Under the pieces are notes generated by a model. It did no database searches, had not been told where the DNA came from, and was given only the letters and a program-made list of their open reading frames with translations. From Candidatus Fermentithermobacillaceae bacterium (GTDB taxonomy: Bacteria; Bacillota; Sulfobacillia; Fermentithermobacillales; Fermentithermobacillaceae), in contig DULO01000043.1 of assembly GCA_012840345.1 (NCBI GenBank), positions 1-41,892 of the forward strand: a DNA stretch of 41,892 nt, read 5' to 3'. How positions within the stretch are numbered: position 1 is the stretch's first letter; each line of letters begins with the position of its first letter. Positions 7,108 to 16,260 of the stretch are shown piece after piece. The position numbers and the translations under genes are program-made.

Positions 7108-7617
7108 TTATCCAGCCACCCTTAAGCCCACTTGTCTACCGGGAACAGTTCCTCTTTGGTCTTGCGCGACCTGGGGATGCCTGGCTTTGCCGGGATGCCC
7201 AAGGGGCAACAGGCAGACCACGCTGACCTCTTCGGGAATCCCGAGGAGCTTCTTCACTTCTTCCTCGGAAAAAGCGCCGATCCAGCAAGTCCCCAGCCCG
7301 AGCGCGTGGGCGGCCAAGGTCATGTGGTCCATGGCTATGGCTACGTCAACCCTGGCGTACTTCCGCTCAGGGTTGGTGGCGCAACCCACGATGACGACTG
7401 TAGCCTCCCCGACGAACTTCTGGTTGTTGCAGGCCGGGACCAGCGCCTTCCTGGTAGCTTCATCTTTCACCACAATGAACTTGTATTCTTGCCTGTTGGC
7501 AGCCGAAGGCGCGAGGCGGGCGGCCTCCAAGACTTGAGACAGAGCTTCCTCAGGCACCGGCTCATCCTTATAGCCCCTGATAGACCTTCTGTTCTTTATG
7601 GCTTCAAAAACGTCCAC
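7108..7617 (-). CDS. Nitroreductase family flavoprotein with a C-terminal frameshift
   Basis: An FMN-dependent nitroreductase-like oxidoreductase. The start is GTG 7617: AAGGAGG lies 8 nt upstream and the product begins with the usual (M)DVFEAIKNRRSIRGY, where the RRS motif binds FMN phosphate. Later conserved parts are LAPSAANRQEYKFIVV, AMDHMTLAAHALGLGTCWIG and LPLGHPGKA. After about residue 148 the frame read here (HPQVAQDQRG...) does not resemble the family. The next frame does, reading RSRKTKEELFPVDKWA and then a stop at 7124-7122. The shift falls at a four-base homopolymer, GGGG at 7173-7176 on the plus strand; removing one base restores a 164-residue protein. This could be an assembly error, a recent mutation or slippage. 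The core fold is intact, but the C-terminal arm that helps the dimer is altered. Confidence 0.88.
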   Translation of the reverse strand: MDVFEAIKNRRSIRGYKDEPVPEEALSQVLEAARLAPSAANRQEYKFIVVKDEATRKALVPACNNQKFVGEATVVIVGCATNPERKYARVDVAIAMDHMTLAAHALGLGTCWIGAFSEEEVKKLLGIPEEVSVVCLLPLGHPGKARHPQVAQDQRGTVPGRQVGLRVAG

Positions 7618-7683
7618 GCGAAAGACCTCCTTCTGAAGAGCGTTTCCCGAGGAATTCTCTATCATGGCACCAAACCCTTCCAG

Positions 7684-7718
7684 AAGCGAAAGAGCGGAAC
7701 CTCGAAAGGTCCCGCTCT
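7684..7718 (-). terminator. Intrinsic terminator after pckG
   Basis: On the minus strand AGAGCGGGACCT and AGGTTCCGCTCT pair for 12 bp (one G-U) around a TTCG tetraloop (7718-7691). TTTCGCTT follows after the stem. It sits 44 nt beyond the pckG stop and upstream of the nitroreductase, separating the two units. Confidence 0.8.
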
Positions 7719-7761
7719 CAAGATTCCCAGAAACAGATTCTCGGAAACAAACAGGAGGAGC

Positions 7762-9552
7762 CTAGTTAGCCCCCAGTCTCTCCTTGAGATTCTCAAACTG
7801 CTTCGCCAGTCTCTTGGGGAGCCGGTCGCCGAACTGCGCGAAGTGGGTTTCGATGCTGGGGACTTCCACTGCCTTCCACGCCTCCTTGTCTACAGTAAGA
7901 AGCGTGGCGAGATCCTCCGCCGGAATGTCGAGCCCCGTAAGGTCTAAGGCGTCCTCGGTGGGGAGGTACCCGGCAGGAGTCTCCTTGGCGGCGGCCTTTC
8001 CGTCGACGCGCTCGCACATCCACTTCAGCACGCGGCTGTTCTCACCGAATCCAGGCCACAGGAACTTGCCGTCCGGACCCTTCCTGAACCAGTTGACGTA
8101 GAAGATGCGAGGAGCGTTCTTGCCTAGCTTGTCTCCCATCTCAAGCCAGTGTCCGAAGTAGTCCGCCATGTTGTAGCCGCAGAAAGGCTTCATGGCGAAG
8201 GGGTCTCTTCTCACCTGGCCAACCGCGCCGATGTTGGCGGCGGTGGTTTCAGAGGAAGCGGTCGCGCCCAAGAAGACCCCGTGGTCCCAGTCAAAGGCTT
8301 CAGCGACAAGTGGGATGTTGGTGGCGCGGCGTCCGCCGAAAATGAAGATGTCTATCGGCACGCCCTCGGGCTTCTCCCAATCCGGGGAGATGACGGGGCA
8401 TTGGGCAGCCGGAGCGGTGAACCTTGCGTTGGGGTGGGCGGCGGGTTCGGGGCTGTCCGGAGTCCAGTCACGGCCCTTCCAGTCGATGGCGTGGGCTGGA
8501 GCCGGCCCCATGCCTTCCCACCAGACATCGCCGTCGTCGGTCAAGGCGCAGTTGGTGAAAATGGTGTTTTCCTTCAGAGTGTCCATGGCGGAAGGATTGG
8601 TCTTGTAGGACGTGCCGGGAGCCACTCCAAAGAAACCGGCTTCAGGGTTAAGGGCGTATAACCTTCCGTCAGGCCCGATCTTCATCCAGGAGATGTCGTC
8701 GCCGAGGCACTCGGCCTTCCAGCCCGGGATAGTCGGGTGGATCATGGCCAGGTTGGTCTTTCCGCAGGCGGACGGGAACGCGCCCGCAATGTGATACTGC
8801 TTTCCTTCAGGACTGGTAAGCCGGAGGATAAGCATGTGCTCGGCCATCCAACCTTCGCGGCGGGCTATGGTGGACGCTATCCGGAGAGCGAAGCACTTCT
8901 TGCCCAAGAGGGCGTTTCCGCCGTATCCGGAACCGTAGGACCAGATGGTGTCTTCTTCGGGAAAATGGCTGATGTATTTCTTCTCCATGGGAGCGCACGG
9001 CCACCCGACGTCTTTCTGGCCCGGCTCCAAGGGGGCGCCTACTGAGTGGAGACACTTAACAAAGTCTCCATCAGTGCCTAGGAGCTCAAGAACCTTGGTC
9101 CCCACACGGGTCATGATGTGCATGTTGCAAACAACATAGGGGCTGTCCGTTATCTCGACGCCGATCCGGGAGATGGGCGATCCCAAGGGACCCATGGAGA
9201 ACGGGATGACGTACATAGTACGCCCGCGCATGCATCCCCGGTACAACTCGGTCATGATGCGCTTCAGTTCGTCCGCTTCAATCCAGTTGTTGGTCGGACC
9301 GGCATCTTCACGTTTCTTGGTTCCTATGAAGGTTCTGTCTTCGACTCTGGCCACGTCACTGGGGTCGGAACGGAACAAGTAGCAGTTTGGCCGCTTCTTG
9401 AGCGGAATGGCCATACCGCTTTCCACCATTTCAGACATTAGCCTGTCGTACTCAGCGCGGCTGCCGTCGCACCAGTACACTGATTCTGGCCGGCACAACT
9501 CGGCTACCTCTTTGACCCAGCTTAGGAGCTTTTCGTGGCGTACCGGATTCAC
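7762..9552 (-). CDS. pckG: Phosphoenolpyruvate carboxykinase (GTP)
   Basis: A 596-residue GTP-type PEPCK, full length for the family. It interconverts oxaloacetate + GTP with PEP + GDP + CO2 in the cytoplasm, and is the entry to gluconeogenesis or, in fermenters, an anaplerotic step. Signatures are [17 protein letters not shown] (about 117-133), the kinase P-loop FPSACGKTN (259-267), the metal-binding GDDISWM (284-290) and the GTP-type guanine-binding region [12 protein letters not shown]. The start is GTG 9552 with AAAGGAGG 8 nt upstream. It is monocistronic and divergent from the histidine kinase across a 335-bp region with several dyads. It ends with a strong terminator. Confidence 0.98.
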   Translation of the reverse strand: MNPVRHEKLLSWVKEVAELCRPESVYWCDGSRAEYDRLMSEMVESGMAIPLKKRPNCYLFRSDPSDVARVEDRTFIGTKKREDAGPTNNWIEADELKRIMTELYRGCMRGRTMYVIPFSMGPLGSPISRIGVEITDSPYVVCNMHIMTRVGTKVLELLGTDGDFVKCLHSVGAPLEPGQKDVGWPCAPMEKKYISHFPEEDTIWSYGSGYGGNALLGKKCFALRIASTIARREGWMAEHMLILRLTSPEGKQYHIAGAFPSACGKTNLAMIHPTIPGWKAECLGDDISWMKIGPDGRLYALNPEAGFFGVAPGTSYKTNPSAMDTLKENTIFTNCALTDDGDVWWEGMGPAPAHAIDWKGRDWTPDSPEPAAHPNARFTAPAAQCPVISPDWEKPEGVPIDIFIFGGRRATNIPLVAEAFDWDHGVFLGATASSETTAANIGAVGQVRRDPFAMKPFCGYNMADYFGHWLEMGDKLGKNAPRIFYVNWFRKGPDGKFLWPGFGENSRVLKWMCERVDGKAAAKETPAGYLPTEDALDLTGLDIPAEDLATLLTVDKEAWKAVEVPSIETHFAQFGDRLPKRLAKQFENLKERLGAN

Positions 9553-9667
9553 TACATTTGCCTCCTTTGCTTATGCGGCGATTGCGCTAGCGGTGAAGCC
9601 TGGACATTCTCTTTCCTAGTTCAACACCGCCTCAATAGTTCCTTCAAAGGATCGGTCATATTTCTAT

Positions 9668-9721
9668 TGGACCATCCAATTTGGTCCACGGCCAGAGGTC
9701 GCGACCACGGTTCAACCGTGG
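9668..9721. promoter_or_regulatory. Cluster of three dyads upstream of pckG
   Basis: In the 335-bp gap between pckG and the kinase gene, three inverted repeats lie side by side: TGGACCA/TGGTCCA (9668-9688), the palindrome GGTCGCGACC (9697-9706) and CCACGG/CCGTGG (9705-9721). A perfect minus-strand TTGACA (the complement of TGTCAA at about 9748-9753) lies just upstream, but without a good -10 at 17 nt. They could be operators controlling pckG or leader hairpins. No ORF was seen in the gap. Confidence 0.4.
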
Positions 9722-9887
9722 GCCATCACCATGTTCGCCAAATAGGCTGTCAATTGGGTGTGATACTGCCGTGAGCGGACCAATACTGTAATGGCAGAAA
9801 ACGGTAAATTGTCGACGGGCAAGAAGGAATGTCCCGGAGTTTGGCGAATTGCCAGAATAGTTAACTCACCGCGAAGGAGATTCGGTC

Positions 9888-10571
9888 ATGAGCGGTCTTC
9901 GCGACTTGAAGGATGACTTCCTTTACACGGTCTGTCACGACCTGAGGAACCCTTTAGCGGTAGTCATCGGTCAAGCGCAGCTCTTGAACCGGGCCCTAAA
10001 GAGTAAGGGTCAGGAGGAAGAGGCCAAAGCAGCCGAGCTTATCTTGCGGAACGCCTGGCGGATGTCCCAGATGATCGACATGGTCACGGTTTCCGCCAGA
10101 CTTGAGAGCGGTTTGGCGGTAACCCGCAGGGTTCCTGTGGATATGTGCCAAGCTGTCAGGGACGCCGTTGAACGCCAAGAAATCGCTTGCCCCTGCCGGA
10201 TCAAGTTCGTGACGCCTTGCAGGCAGCTATGGATCAAGGGCGACCCGGTGTGGATAGACAGGTGCCTTGACAACCTGCTTTCCAACGCTCTGAAGTATTC
10301 GCCTCCCGAAAGCCCTGTGGACGTGCGGCTCTACCGGTCCGGCGATCGCGTGATCGTCTCGGTCCAAGACCGGGGCCCGGGCATCTCCCCTGAGGAAACC
10401 CCTTTGCTCTTCAGCAAATACTACCGCGCCTCATCAAGCAAGGGTACGGAAGGCCTAGGATTGGGGCTGTACATATCAAGATTCATAGTAGAGGCCCACG
10501 GCGGCGACATCTGGGTGGAGAGTATGGAAGGTTCCGGCTCGGTTTTCTCTTTTTCGTTGCCCGCTTCATAA
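9888..10571 (+). CDS. Soluble sensor histidine kinase without an input domain
   Basis: A 227-residue protein consisting only of a transmitter module. The HisKA segment has the H-box CHDLRNPLAVV with phospho-acceptor His17. The HATPase_c domain shows the N-box NLLSNALKYSP (Asn133), G1 DRGPGIS (161-167) and G2 GLGLGL (189-194). There is no transmembrane helix, PAS, GAF or HAMP domain, and residues 1-10 are too short for any sensor. AAGGAGA lies 8 nt before the ATG. No response regulator is in the window, so the partner is unknown; the kinase may receive its input through another protein. The M20 gene starts 59 nt downstream and may be co-transcribed. Confidence 0.9.
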   Translation: MSGLRDLKDDFLYTVCHDLRNPLAVVIGQAQLLNRALKSKGQEEEAKAAELILRNAWRMSQMIDMVTVSARLESGLAVTRRVPVDMCQAVRDAVERQEIACPCRIKFVTPCRQLWIKGDPVWIDRCLDNLLSNALKYSPPESPVDVRLYRSGDRVIVSVQDRGPGISPEETPLLFSKYYRASSSKGTEGLGLGLYISRFIVEAHGGDIWVESMEGSGSVFSFSLPAS

Positions 10572-10630
10572 CGCCCGCAGGAGACAGGACTGTCTATCTT
10601 GAAAGGATTCACGAAAGGGAGGCGAGTGCC

Positions 10631-12046
10631 ATGATTGACATTCTTCAATTTCTGGATTCAAAACGATCTGAGCTAGAGAGCCTCGCGACAGAGGTATGGG
10701 AAGCCGCTGAAGTCGGCTTTCAGGAGTTTAAGTCCTCAAGAGCCCAGGCCGACTACCTTGAGGCCAACGGTTTCACCGTGACGCGTTCCGCGGCCGGCAT
10801 ACCTACCGCCTTTGTGGCTGAGTGGGGCTCGGGCAGGCCTTACATTGGCTTCCTCGGCGAGTTCGACGCGCTGGCGGGGGTGTCTCAAGAGGTGTCCGCC
10901 GAGAAGAAGCCTCGAGTCCAGGGAGGGGCCGGGCACGGCTGCGGACACAACGTCCTGGGTACCGCGGCTTTGGGCGCGGCCCTGGCCTTGAAGGAAGCCC
11001 TTCAGTCAGGCGGCATGCAGGGAACCGTCAGGTACTACGGCTGTCCCGCGGAGGAGCTATTGGCCGGAAAGGTGTACATGGCCAGGGAAGGACTCTTCTC
11101 TGACCTGGATGTGGCCATCACTTGGCACGGCGGCGCCTTCAACACGGTGAGGATGGGCACCGGTACCGCCATGAACTCGGCCAAGTTCCGGTTCCACGGC
11201 AAGACCGCCCACGCGGCCGGCGATCCCCACAACGGACGTTCGGCTTTGGACGCCGTGGAGCTTATGAACATAGGCGCCAACTACATGAGGGAGCACGTAA
11301 TCAGCTCAGCGAGGATCCATTACGTCATCACTAACGGCGGCGGACAGCCCAACGTGGTCCCCGCTGAAGCCGAGGTGTGGTACTTCGTGAGGGCTCCGCG
11401 AAGGAGCGAAGTTGACGAAATCTACAAGTGGCTCCTGGACATAGCCAAAGGCGCCGCTCTCATGACCGGGACCACCTTCGAGGAGAACTTCCTGACAGGC
11501 TGCTACGAAGTGCTCCTGAACGAGACCTTGGCGGACGTGATGTGGGAGTGCCTTAAGAAGGTAGGGCCGCCCGACTTTGACGAGAAGGACCTGGAGTTCG
11601 CCAAGAAACTCCGGGCGACCTTTGACCCGAAGAGCCTGGAGTCCGCCATGACGAACCAGGAGTTTGTCGAATTCCCCGAGCTCAAGACGCAGGTCTTGAA
11701 CACCACCCTGGTTCCGCCGACAGGCAAGGGGCGGGCCGGAGGCGGGTCCACCGATGTTGGCGACGTCAGTTGGATAGTGCCGACGGTGCAGGTGTCGGCG
11801 GCCACAGTTCCCATCGGGTGCCCCGGGCATTCGTGGCAGAACTGCGCATCGTCAGGCAGCTCCATCGGGATGAAGGGAATGTTGGTCGCCGCCAAGGCCA
11901 TGGCCCTCTGCGGCTTGGAATTGGTGAAAAACCCGGAGGAGATCGCCAAGGCTAAGAAGGAGTTCGACGAGAAGACAAAAGACTCTCCCTACAAGTGCCC
12001 GTTCCCGCACGGGAGGGAGTTCCCGCTGGACGAGTTCTTTAAATAA
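10631..12046 (+). CDS. M20 family amidohydrolase (AbgB-like)
   Basis: A 471-residue M20/M25/M40-type metallohydrolase closest in layout to AbgB, the p-aminobenzoyl-glutamate hydrolase subunit. Metal-binding and catalytic features are GHGCGHN (101-107), the EE pair in CPAEELLAGK (141-142) and ITWHGG (about residue 165). The dimerisation lid begins near SAKFRFHGKTAHAAG, and a late active-site segment GHSWQN lies near residue 400. Such enzymes cleave amide bonds of acyl- or aroyl-amino acids. AbgA, the usual partner subunit, is not in the window. No signal peptide is present. GGGAGG lies upstream of the ATG. It is probably part of peptide/amide use; the substrate is inferred only by similarity. 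Confidence 0.88.
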   Translation: MIDILQFLDSKRSELESLATEVWEAAEVGFQEFKSSRAQADYLEANGFTVTRSAAGIPTAFVAEWGSGRPYIGFLGEFDALAGVSQEVSAEKKPRVQGGAGHGCGHNVLGTAALGAALALKEALQSGGMQGTVRYYGCPAEELLAGKVYMAREGLFSDLDVAITWHGGAFNTVRMGTGTAMNSAKFRFHGKTAHAAGDPHNGRSALDAVELMNIGANYMREHVISSARIHYVITNGGGQPNVVPAEAEVWYFVRAPRRSEVDEIYKWLLDIAKGAALMTGTTFEENFLTGCYEVLLNETLADVMWECLKKVGPPDFDEKDLEFAKKLRATFDPKSLESAMTNQEFVEFPELKTQVLNTTLVPPTGKGRAGGGSTDVGDVSWIVPTVQVSAATVPIGCPGHSWQNCASSGSSIGMKGMLVAAKAMALCGLELVKNPEEIAKAKKEFDEKTKDSPYKCPFPHGREFPLDEFFK

Positions 12047-12116
12047 CTTGGAAAGACGTCCGGGGTATGGGCGCGGACACAAGGACTTACCGGGGTTTCC
12101 GCCCGAGGATTCATTG

Positions 12117-12155
12117 GGCGCTTTGGCCACGGCTGGCCGGAGCGCCTTCTCCTTT
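12117..12155 (+). terminator. Probable terminator after the M20 gene
   Basis: GGCGCT (12117-12122) pairs with AGCGCC (12141-12146), with an inner GGCC/GGCC stem, followed by the pyrimidine-rich TTCTCCTTTC. It is about 70 nt past the stop. Confidence 0.5.
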
Positions 12156-12212
12156 CATACCCAGGTGCTTTTAGACTGATACTAGGAGAGTGAACGCTGA
12201 GAACAACCGGGG

Positions 12213-14294
12213 GTGGAGACGACGAGCGAAAACGAAGAAATGGTCAATAGACTGGGACGGGAGAAGTCGCCGTACCTGCTGCAGCACGCCAAGAACCCGG
12301 TGAACTGGTACCCTTGGGGCGAGGAAGCTTTCGAGAAAGCCAAGGCCGAGGATAAACCGCTGTTCATAAGCATCGGCTACAGCACTTGTCACTGGTGCCA
12401 CGTGATGGCGCGGGAGTCTTTCGAAGACCGCGAGGTGGCAGAGGAACTGAACAGGAACTTCGTCCCGGTGAAAGTTGACAGGGAAGAACGTCCCGACGTC
12501 GACCACGTGTACATGGAAGTCTGCCGGATGCTGACCGGAAGCGGCGGATGGCCGCTCACTATCATAGCCACTCCGGACAAAAAGCCTTTCTTCGCGGGCA
12601 CTTACTTTCCCAAGGAATCCAAGTTCGGGCTTCCCGGCTTGTTGAACATATTGCAGGTGGTCAGCGAAGGTTGGGCGACCGACAAAGACAGGTTGATCAG
12701 GCAGGCGGAACGCGTCTCTAATGCCCTGGCGGAGGAAAACAAGCGGGGATGGAGTGGGGCAACCGGTGGAGAGCGGGCCGGCGAAACCGCGGTCAAGGCA
12801 GCGGTTGATGGCAAGCTCGTGGAAATCCTGGATAGGGCGTTTTCGTCCTACTCCGGTGCTTTTGACGAGGAGTACGGCGGTTTCGGCACCGCCCCCAAGT
12901 TTCCGTCTCCCCACAATCTCATGTTCCTTCTGAGGTACTGGAAGAGGACAGGGCAGAGGCGGGCCCTGGACATGGCGGAGAAGACTATCCGAAGAGCCTA
13001 CGCCGGCGGCATATACGATCACGTGGGCTTCGGGTTTTTCAGGTATTCCACTGACTCCAGGTGGATGATCCCGCACTTCGAGAAAATGCTCTACGACAAC
13101 GCCCTGATGCTCATGGCCGTAACCGAGCTTTGGCTTTGCACCAAGAAAGACGCCTACAGGCAAATGGCAAGCGAAATCGCCTCCTTCATTTGGGAGGAGA
13201 TGACTTCCCCAGAAGGAGGGTTCTACGCCGCCATCGACGCCGAGTCCGAAGGCGAGGAAGGCAAGTACTATGTCTGGACTTATGAGGACCTGGAACAGGC
13301 ATTGGGCAAACAAGACGCCCCGTTTGCCGCCAAAAGGTACGGGATAAAAGAGCAGGGCCCGTTCAGGGGCTTTTCTATTCCGCACCTTCCTTCAGACAAC
13401 CTGATCGGCCCCAGAGACCCGTCGGCGGAACGGTTCCGGAAGGGCATGAAGGCGTTTAGAGCGTCCCGGGTCCGCCCGGCCACAGACGACAAGATACTGA
13501 CGTCCTGGAACTCCCTTATGATAGCGGCCTTTGCCAAGGCTTACGGTGCCTTCAAGGATAAAGAGTACTTGCGGTCCGCCGAGGAAGCTTACGGTTTCAT
13601 AACCCGGCACCTGCTGAAAGACGGCGTCCTCTACGCCAGGTATAGGGACGGGGAAGTGCTTCACAAAGGTTACCTGGATGATTACGCCTTTTTCGTATGG
13701 GCGCTCCTGGAATTCTACCAGGCGACGTTTGAGGAGCGGTACTTGTCCCTGGCAAAGACGTTGGCAGAGGACATGGTGGAAATCTTCTGGGACGAAGAGC
13801 GCGCGGGGTTCTTCCTAACGGGAAAGGATTCGGAAGAGTTGATAATCAGGCCCAAAGAAGCCTACGACGGGGCCGTGCCTTCAGGAAACTCTGTAGCGGT
13901 CATGGACCTTCTGCGCCTTTCCCATCTCCTAGGTCTCGAGCGGTTTGAGGAACTGGGAATGGCCGCGATCGCGGCGATGGAAGAGATGCTCACAGAGAGT
14001 CCCGCGGCGTTCGGTCTCATGCTTTCGGCCCTAAGCTACTCGGAAGGAGCCCGGGACATAACGGTCACGGGAAGGCACAAGGACCCGGCCGTTGAGCCCA
14101 TGCTCAACTACATCCGCAGCTTGTTCCTTCCGGAGTCCCAGGTCATCTTCGCTCAAGACCGGGCCAGGGTGCTGGGAGACGAACCTGAAGACCCGCCATC
14201 CACGCCTTCCATCGTGATTTGTCAGGGAAGGGTCTGCGGGCAGCCCATAACCAATTTGCAGCAGCTGCAAAGGGCTCTAATGACCGCGCGTTAG
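12213..14294 (+). CDS. YyaL-type thioredoxin domain protein (DUF255 / SSP411 family)
   Basis: A 693-residue protein of the family that includes B. subtilis YyaL and human SPATA20. The N-terminal thioredoxin-like domain holds [13 protein letters not shown] and the CxxC-like site STCHWCHVM (Cys59, Cys62), then [13 protein letters not shown]. The rest is an (alpha/alpha) barrel like N-acylglucosamine 2-epimerases and six-hairpin glycosidases (GGGF-type repeats such as [17 protein letters not shown] and [14 protein letters not shown]). The function of the family is not established. GTG 12213 is the first start; ATG 12240 ([14 protein letters not shown]), where family similarity begins, is an equally good choice since neither has a strong ribosome binding site. 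It converges on the polyprenyl synthase gene with only 32 nt between and no visible terminator. Confidence 0.9.
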   Translation: METTSENEEMVNRLGREKSPYLLQHAKNPVNWYPWGEEAFEKAKAEDKPLFISIGYSTCHWCHVMARESFEDREVAEELNRNFVPVKVDREERPDVDHVYMEVCRMLTGSGGWPLTIIATPDKKPFFAGTYFPKESKFGLPGLLNILQVVSEGWATDKDRLIRQAERVSNALAEENKRGWSGATGGERAGETAVKAAVDGKLVEILDRAFSSYSGAFDEEYGGFGTAPKFPSPHNLMFLLRYWKRTGQRRALDMAEKTIRRAYAGGIYDHVGFGFFRYSTDSRWMIPHFEKMLYDNALMLMAVTELWLCTKKDAYRQMASEIASFIWEEMTSPEGGFYAAIDAESEGEEGKYYVWTYEDLEQALGKQDAPFAAKRYGIKEQGPFRGFSIPHLPSDNLIGPRDPSAERFRKGMKAFRASRVRPATDDKILTSWNSLMIAAFAKAYGAFKDKEYLRSAEEAYGFITRHLLKDGVLYARYRDGEVLHKGYLDDYAFFVWALLEFYQATFEERYLSLAKTLAEDMVEIFWDEERAGFFLTGKDSEELIIRPKEAYDGAVPSGNSVAVMDLLRLSHLLGLERFEELGMAAIAAMEEMLTESPAAFGLMLSALSYSEGARDITVTGRHKDPAVEPMLNYIRSLFLPESQVIFAQDRARVLGDEPEDPPSTPSIVICQGRVCGQPITNLQQLQRALMTAR

Positions 14295-14326
14295 GCGATG
14301 CCGCGGCGATCTGTTGAGCAACCCAG

Positions 14327-15337
14327 CTAAACCGCTTTGTCGGCCATTCTGTTAACGATCTCCCCGGCGATACCCTCCAGCGCGTCCTTAGAGGCGCTTT
14401 TTGAGAAGATGGACAGACGAGACGCCGCTTTCCTCGCGAGGTGGGCGGCGTTTTGCTTGGCTTTCTGGATGTGCCCCCCGAGGATAAGGCCGGCGCGTAT
14501 CTCGGAGACAGTGTCTGCGTCCACAGATCGGGCTTGAAACGCTTTCCTCACGAGGTCTCCTATCGGGGTTTCCATGGCGAGAATAGTTGGCAGGGTTAAG
14601 AGGCCCCGCCTGAGGTCGTTGCAAGCTTCTTTTCCGGACTCTTCAGGGTCAGCGGTGAAGTCCAGGACGTCGTCGGCGATTTGGAACGCGCACCCTAGTT
14701 CTATGCCGAACCTGAGCAGGGCTTCTTCGGCGTGGGGAGGGGCGTTGGCGAGCATAGCTCCCGCCTGGCACGCTGCCCCCATTAAGACGGCGGTCTTCCG
14801 CGAGATGTGGGAGAGGTATTCTTTTTCCGTGACGCTCGCGTCGTAGAGCCTTTCGTCCTGCATGATTTCTCCTTCGCATGTAAGCTCAATGGCCTGGTTG
14901 AACAAGGAGGCTATGCCTAGCTCGGGATAACGAAGGGCGATCCTATTGGCCCTGGTGAACAGGTAGTCCCCAGCCAGAACCGCCGAATGCAGCCCCCACA
15001 CCACATGCACTGTGGGCATTCCCCTGCGCCTCTTGGCGTCGTCGATAATGTCGTCGTGGACCAAGGAGGCCATGTGGATGAGTTCGATGGCGGCGGCGAC
15101 GTCGAAAACCGTGTCGTGGTCAGGAGTTGTCCCGAAGGTTTCCCCCGCCATGGTCGACGACAAGATAGTCAATAGCGGTCGGAGCCTCTTGCCCGGCGTG
15201 GCGGAGACGAACTCCATTATCGGGGCGAGAGGCCCTGAATCACTGAGATGCTCCTCGAGCTTTTTCTGAAGGAGCCCCATCGTCTGGGCGTATGTGCCAG
15301 AGTTCTGAATGTATGCCGCAGGGATCGTGAGGACCAC
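14327..15337 (-). CDS. Long-chain polyprenyl diphosphate synthase
   Basis: A 336-residue trans-isoprenyl diphosphate synthase. The first Asp-rich motif DDIID (95-99) and the second DDVLD (222-226) bind Mg-diphosphates, and GKRLRP (49-54) and KTA (181-183) are typical. Small residues just before the first motif (MASLVH) point to a long product such as heptaprenyl or octaprenyl diphosphate for menaquinone, but chain length cannot be fixed by eye. The start is GTG 15337 with a weak GGAAAG upstream; residue 20 (Met) is an alternative. No other quinone gene is nearby. Confidence 0.92.
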   Translation of the reverse strand: MVLTIPAAYIQNSGTYAQTMGLLQKKLEEHLSDSGPLAPIMEFVSATPGKRLRPLLTILSSTMAGETFGTTPDHDTVFDVAAAIELIHMASLVHDDIIDDAKRRRGMPTVHVVWGLHSAVLAGDYLFTRANRIALRYPELGIASLFNQAIELTCEGEIMQDERLYDASVTEKEYLSHISRKTAVLMGAACQAGAMLANAPPHAEEALLRFGIELGCAFQIADDVLDFTADPEESGKEACNDLRRGLLTLPTILAMETPIGDLVRKAFQARSVDADTVSEIRAGLILGGHIQKAKQNAAHLARKAASRLSIFSKSASKDALEGIAGEIVNRMADKAV

Positions 15338-15464
15338 CGCTTTCCGAAGATTGGATCCGCCTTGCTATTATCCCAAGGAGGTCCAAGAATATGCCTTGTT
15401 GGATAATGGTTCCGGGACAGCGCCCCCAGAAGGGTGGGTTGGATTGGACGGCCGGGCTAACCAT

Positions 15465-15668
15465 ATGGCTCAGAAGGCAACCGACGACCACGGGCTATCC
15501 GTGGCCATGTTTTCGCTGTTCTCCGCCGTGATCGCGGTTCTGTTGTTGGGAGCCCTCTCGCTCTCTGTTTGCGCGACGCTTCCGCCTACGCCAAGTGACG
15601 AGGATATCCTTCAAATGTGGAGAAATAGTTCGTTAGGGGTATTGCATGGGACATCAGTGGTCTGCTAG
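15465..15668 (+). CDS. Possible small single-pass membrane protein
   Basis: A 67-residue reading frame starting MAQKATDDHG, with one hydrophobic helix (about residues 12-37, AVIAVLLLGALSLSV) and a short acidic tail TPSDEDILQMW. It resembles no family I know. The start is uncertain: an excellent AAGGAGG (15375-15381) lies upstream, but in this frame it could only serve TTG 15396 at a long 14-nt spacing. The same ribosome binding site is ideally placed for ATG 15391 in another frame, which gives only a 46-residue peptide without features. The membrane segment is the main argument for coding. It sits in a gene-poor gap of over 900 bp between the prenyl synthase and the membrane operon. Confidence 0.4.
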   Translation: MAQKATDDHGLSVAMFSLFSAVIAVLLLGALSLSVCATLPPTPSDEDILQMWRNSSLGVLHGTSVVC

Positions 15669-15931
15669 AATCCATGCAATATCCAAATAAGTGTTGGTTG
15701 TCTCAAGGAAGGGTACCTTAGGGTTCCGCGCCAATGGATTCCAAAGGATAAGTGTCCACAAGAGGGCGGCCTGGACCGAGCGGTACTAGCTTTAGAACAA
15801 AGCACACCGTGGGTAGAAAAGACCCGTGCGGCAAGTTCCTTGCACCGCCAGTTTGGTTGGCGATGACAGGTCTTACGCGCGGGTTTTTAATTGCGGGAGA
15901 CCTGGGGGCAGCCGGAAGGGGGGTGATAGTG

Positions 15932-16027
15932 ATGGGGATTACCGGGATTGCGACAATCTCCGCGGGTCTTTTGGCTGTGGGCATCCAGGTGAGAGATGGG
16001 AGAGCCAGGGGTGCCTTGTCCGAGTAG
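15932..16027 (+). CDS. Possible 31-residue membrane microprotein
   Basis: ATG 15932 follows GGAAGGGGGG (15914-15923) at a plausible distance. The product begins MGITGIATISAGLLAVGIQV, a single hydrophobic helix, and ends with the charged tail RDGRARGALSE. The frame is open further upstream to GTG 15752 (91 residues), but the added part is basic and low in family-like features, so the short form is preferred. It lies 233 nt before the four-gene membrane operon on the same strand. Function unknown. Confidence 0.4.
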   Translation: MGITGIATISAGLLAVGIQVRDGRARGALSE

Positions 16028-16174
16028 CCGATAGGGACTCATTCGTGACAACTCCTCCTGTTTCAAGACCACACACCATGCCTTACGCCTGGTACTCGGT
16101 TTCCTCTTCCATCTTCTCACCTGGACTCTAACGGACATGTCTCAACCAGGATCATGCTTTCGTCGCGCGTTTTT

Positions 16175-16207
16175 CCGGTTAGAAAACGCTTTTCGAAACG
16201 TTACCGG
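16175..16207. promoter_or_regulatory. Imperfect palindrome before the membrane operon
   Basis: CCGGT (16175-16179) pairs with ACCGG (16203-16207), and inside it AACG (16185-16188) pairs with CGTT (16199-16202). The arms form a bulged hairpin or operator 54 bp before the first gene of the operon. No convincing promoter hexamers were found next to it. Confidence 0.35.
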
Positions 16208-16260
16208 GAGACGGCTTGGCAAAACATGCCCTTATGACAGTTAGAGTGGAGGTCAGAAGC

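Noticed and set aside
7132-7947. 271-codon plus-strand ORF across the nitroreductase and pckG end
   Set aside because: It is antisense to two well-supported genes and the pckG terminator, with no family features and no ribosome binding site.
12171-13385. 404-codon minus-strand ORF
   Set aside because: It is a shadow of the YyaL-type gene, produced by GC-rich third positions. Composition is implausible (Pro/Arg/Val/Phe rich) and no motif is present.
15391-15531. 46-codon ORF with an ideal AAGGAGG ribosome binding site
   Set aside because: The peptide is rich in Trp, Pro and Arg with no hydrophobic or family features and overlaps a more protein-like frame. It is kept only as a possible leader peptide in the findings.
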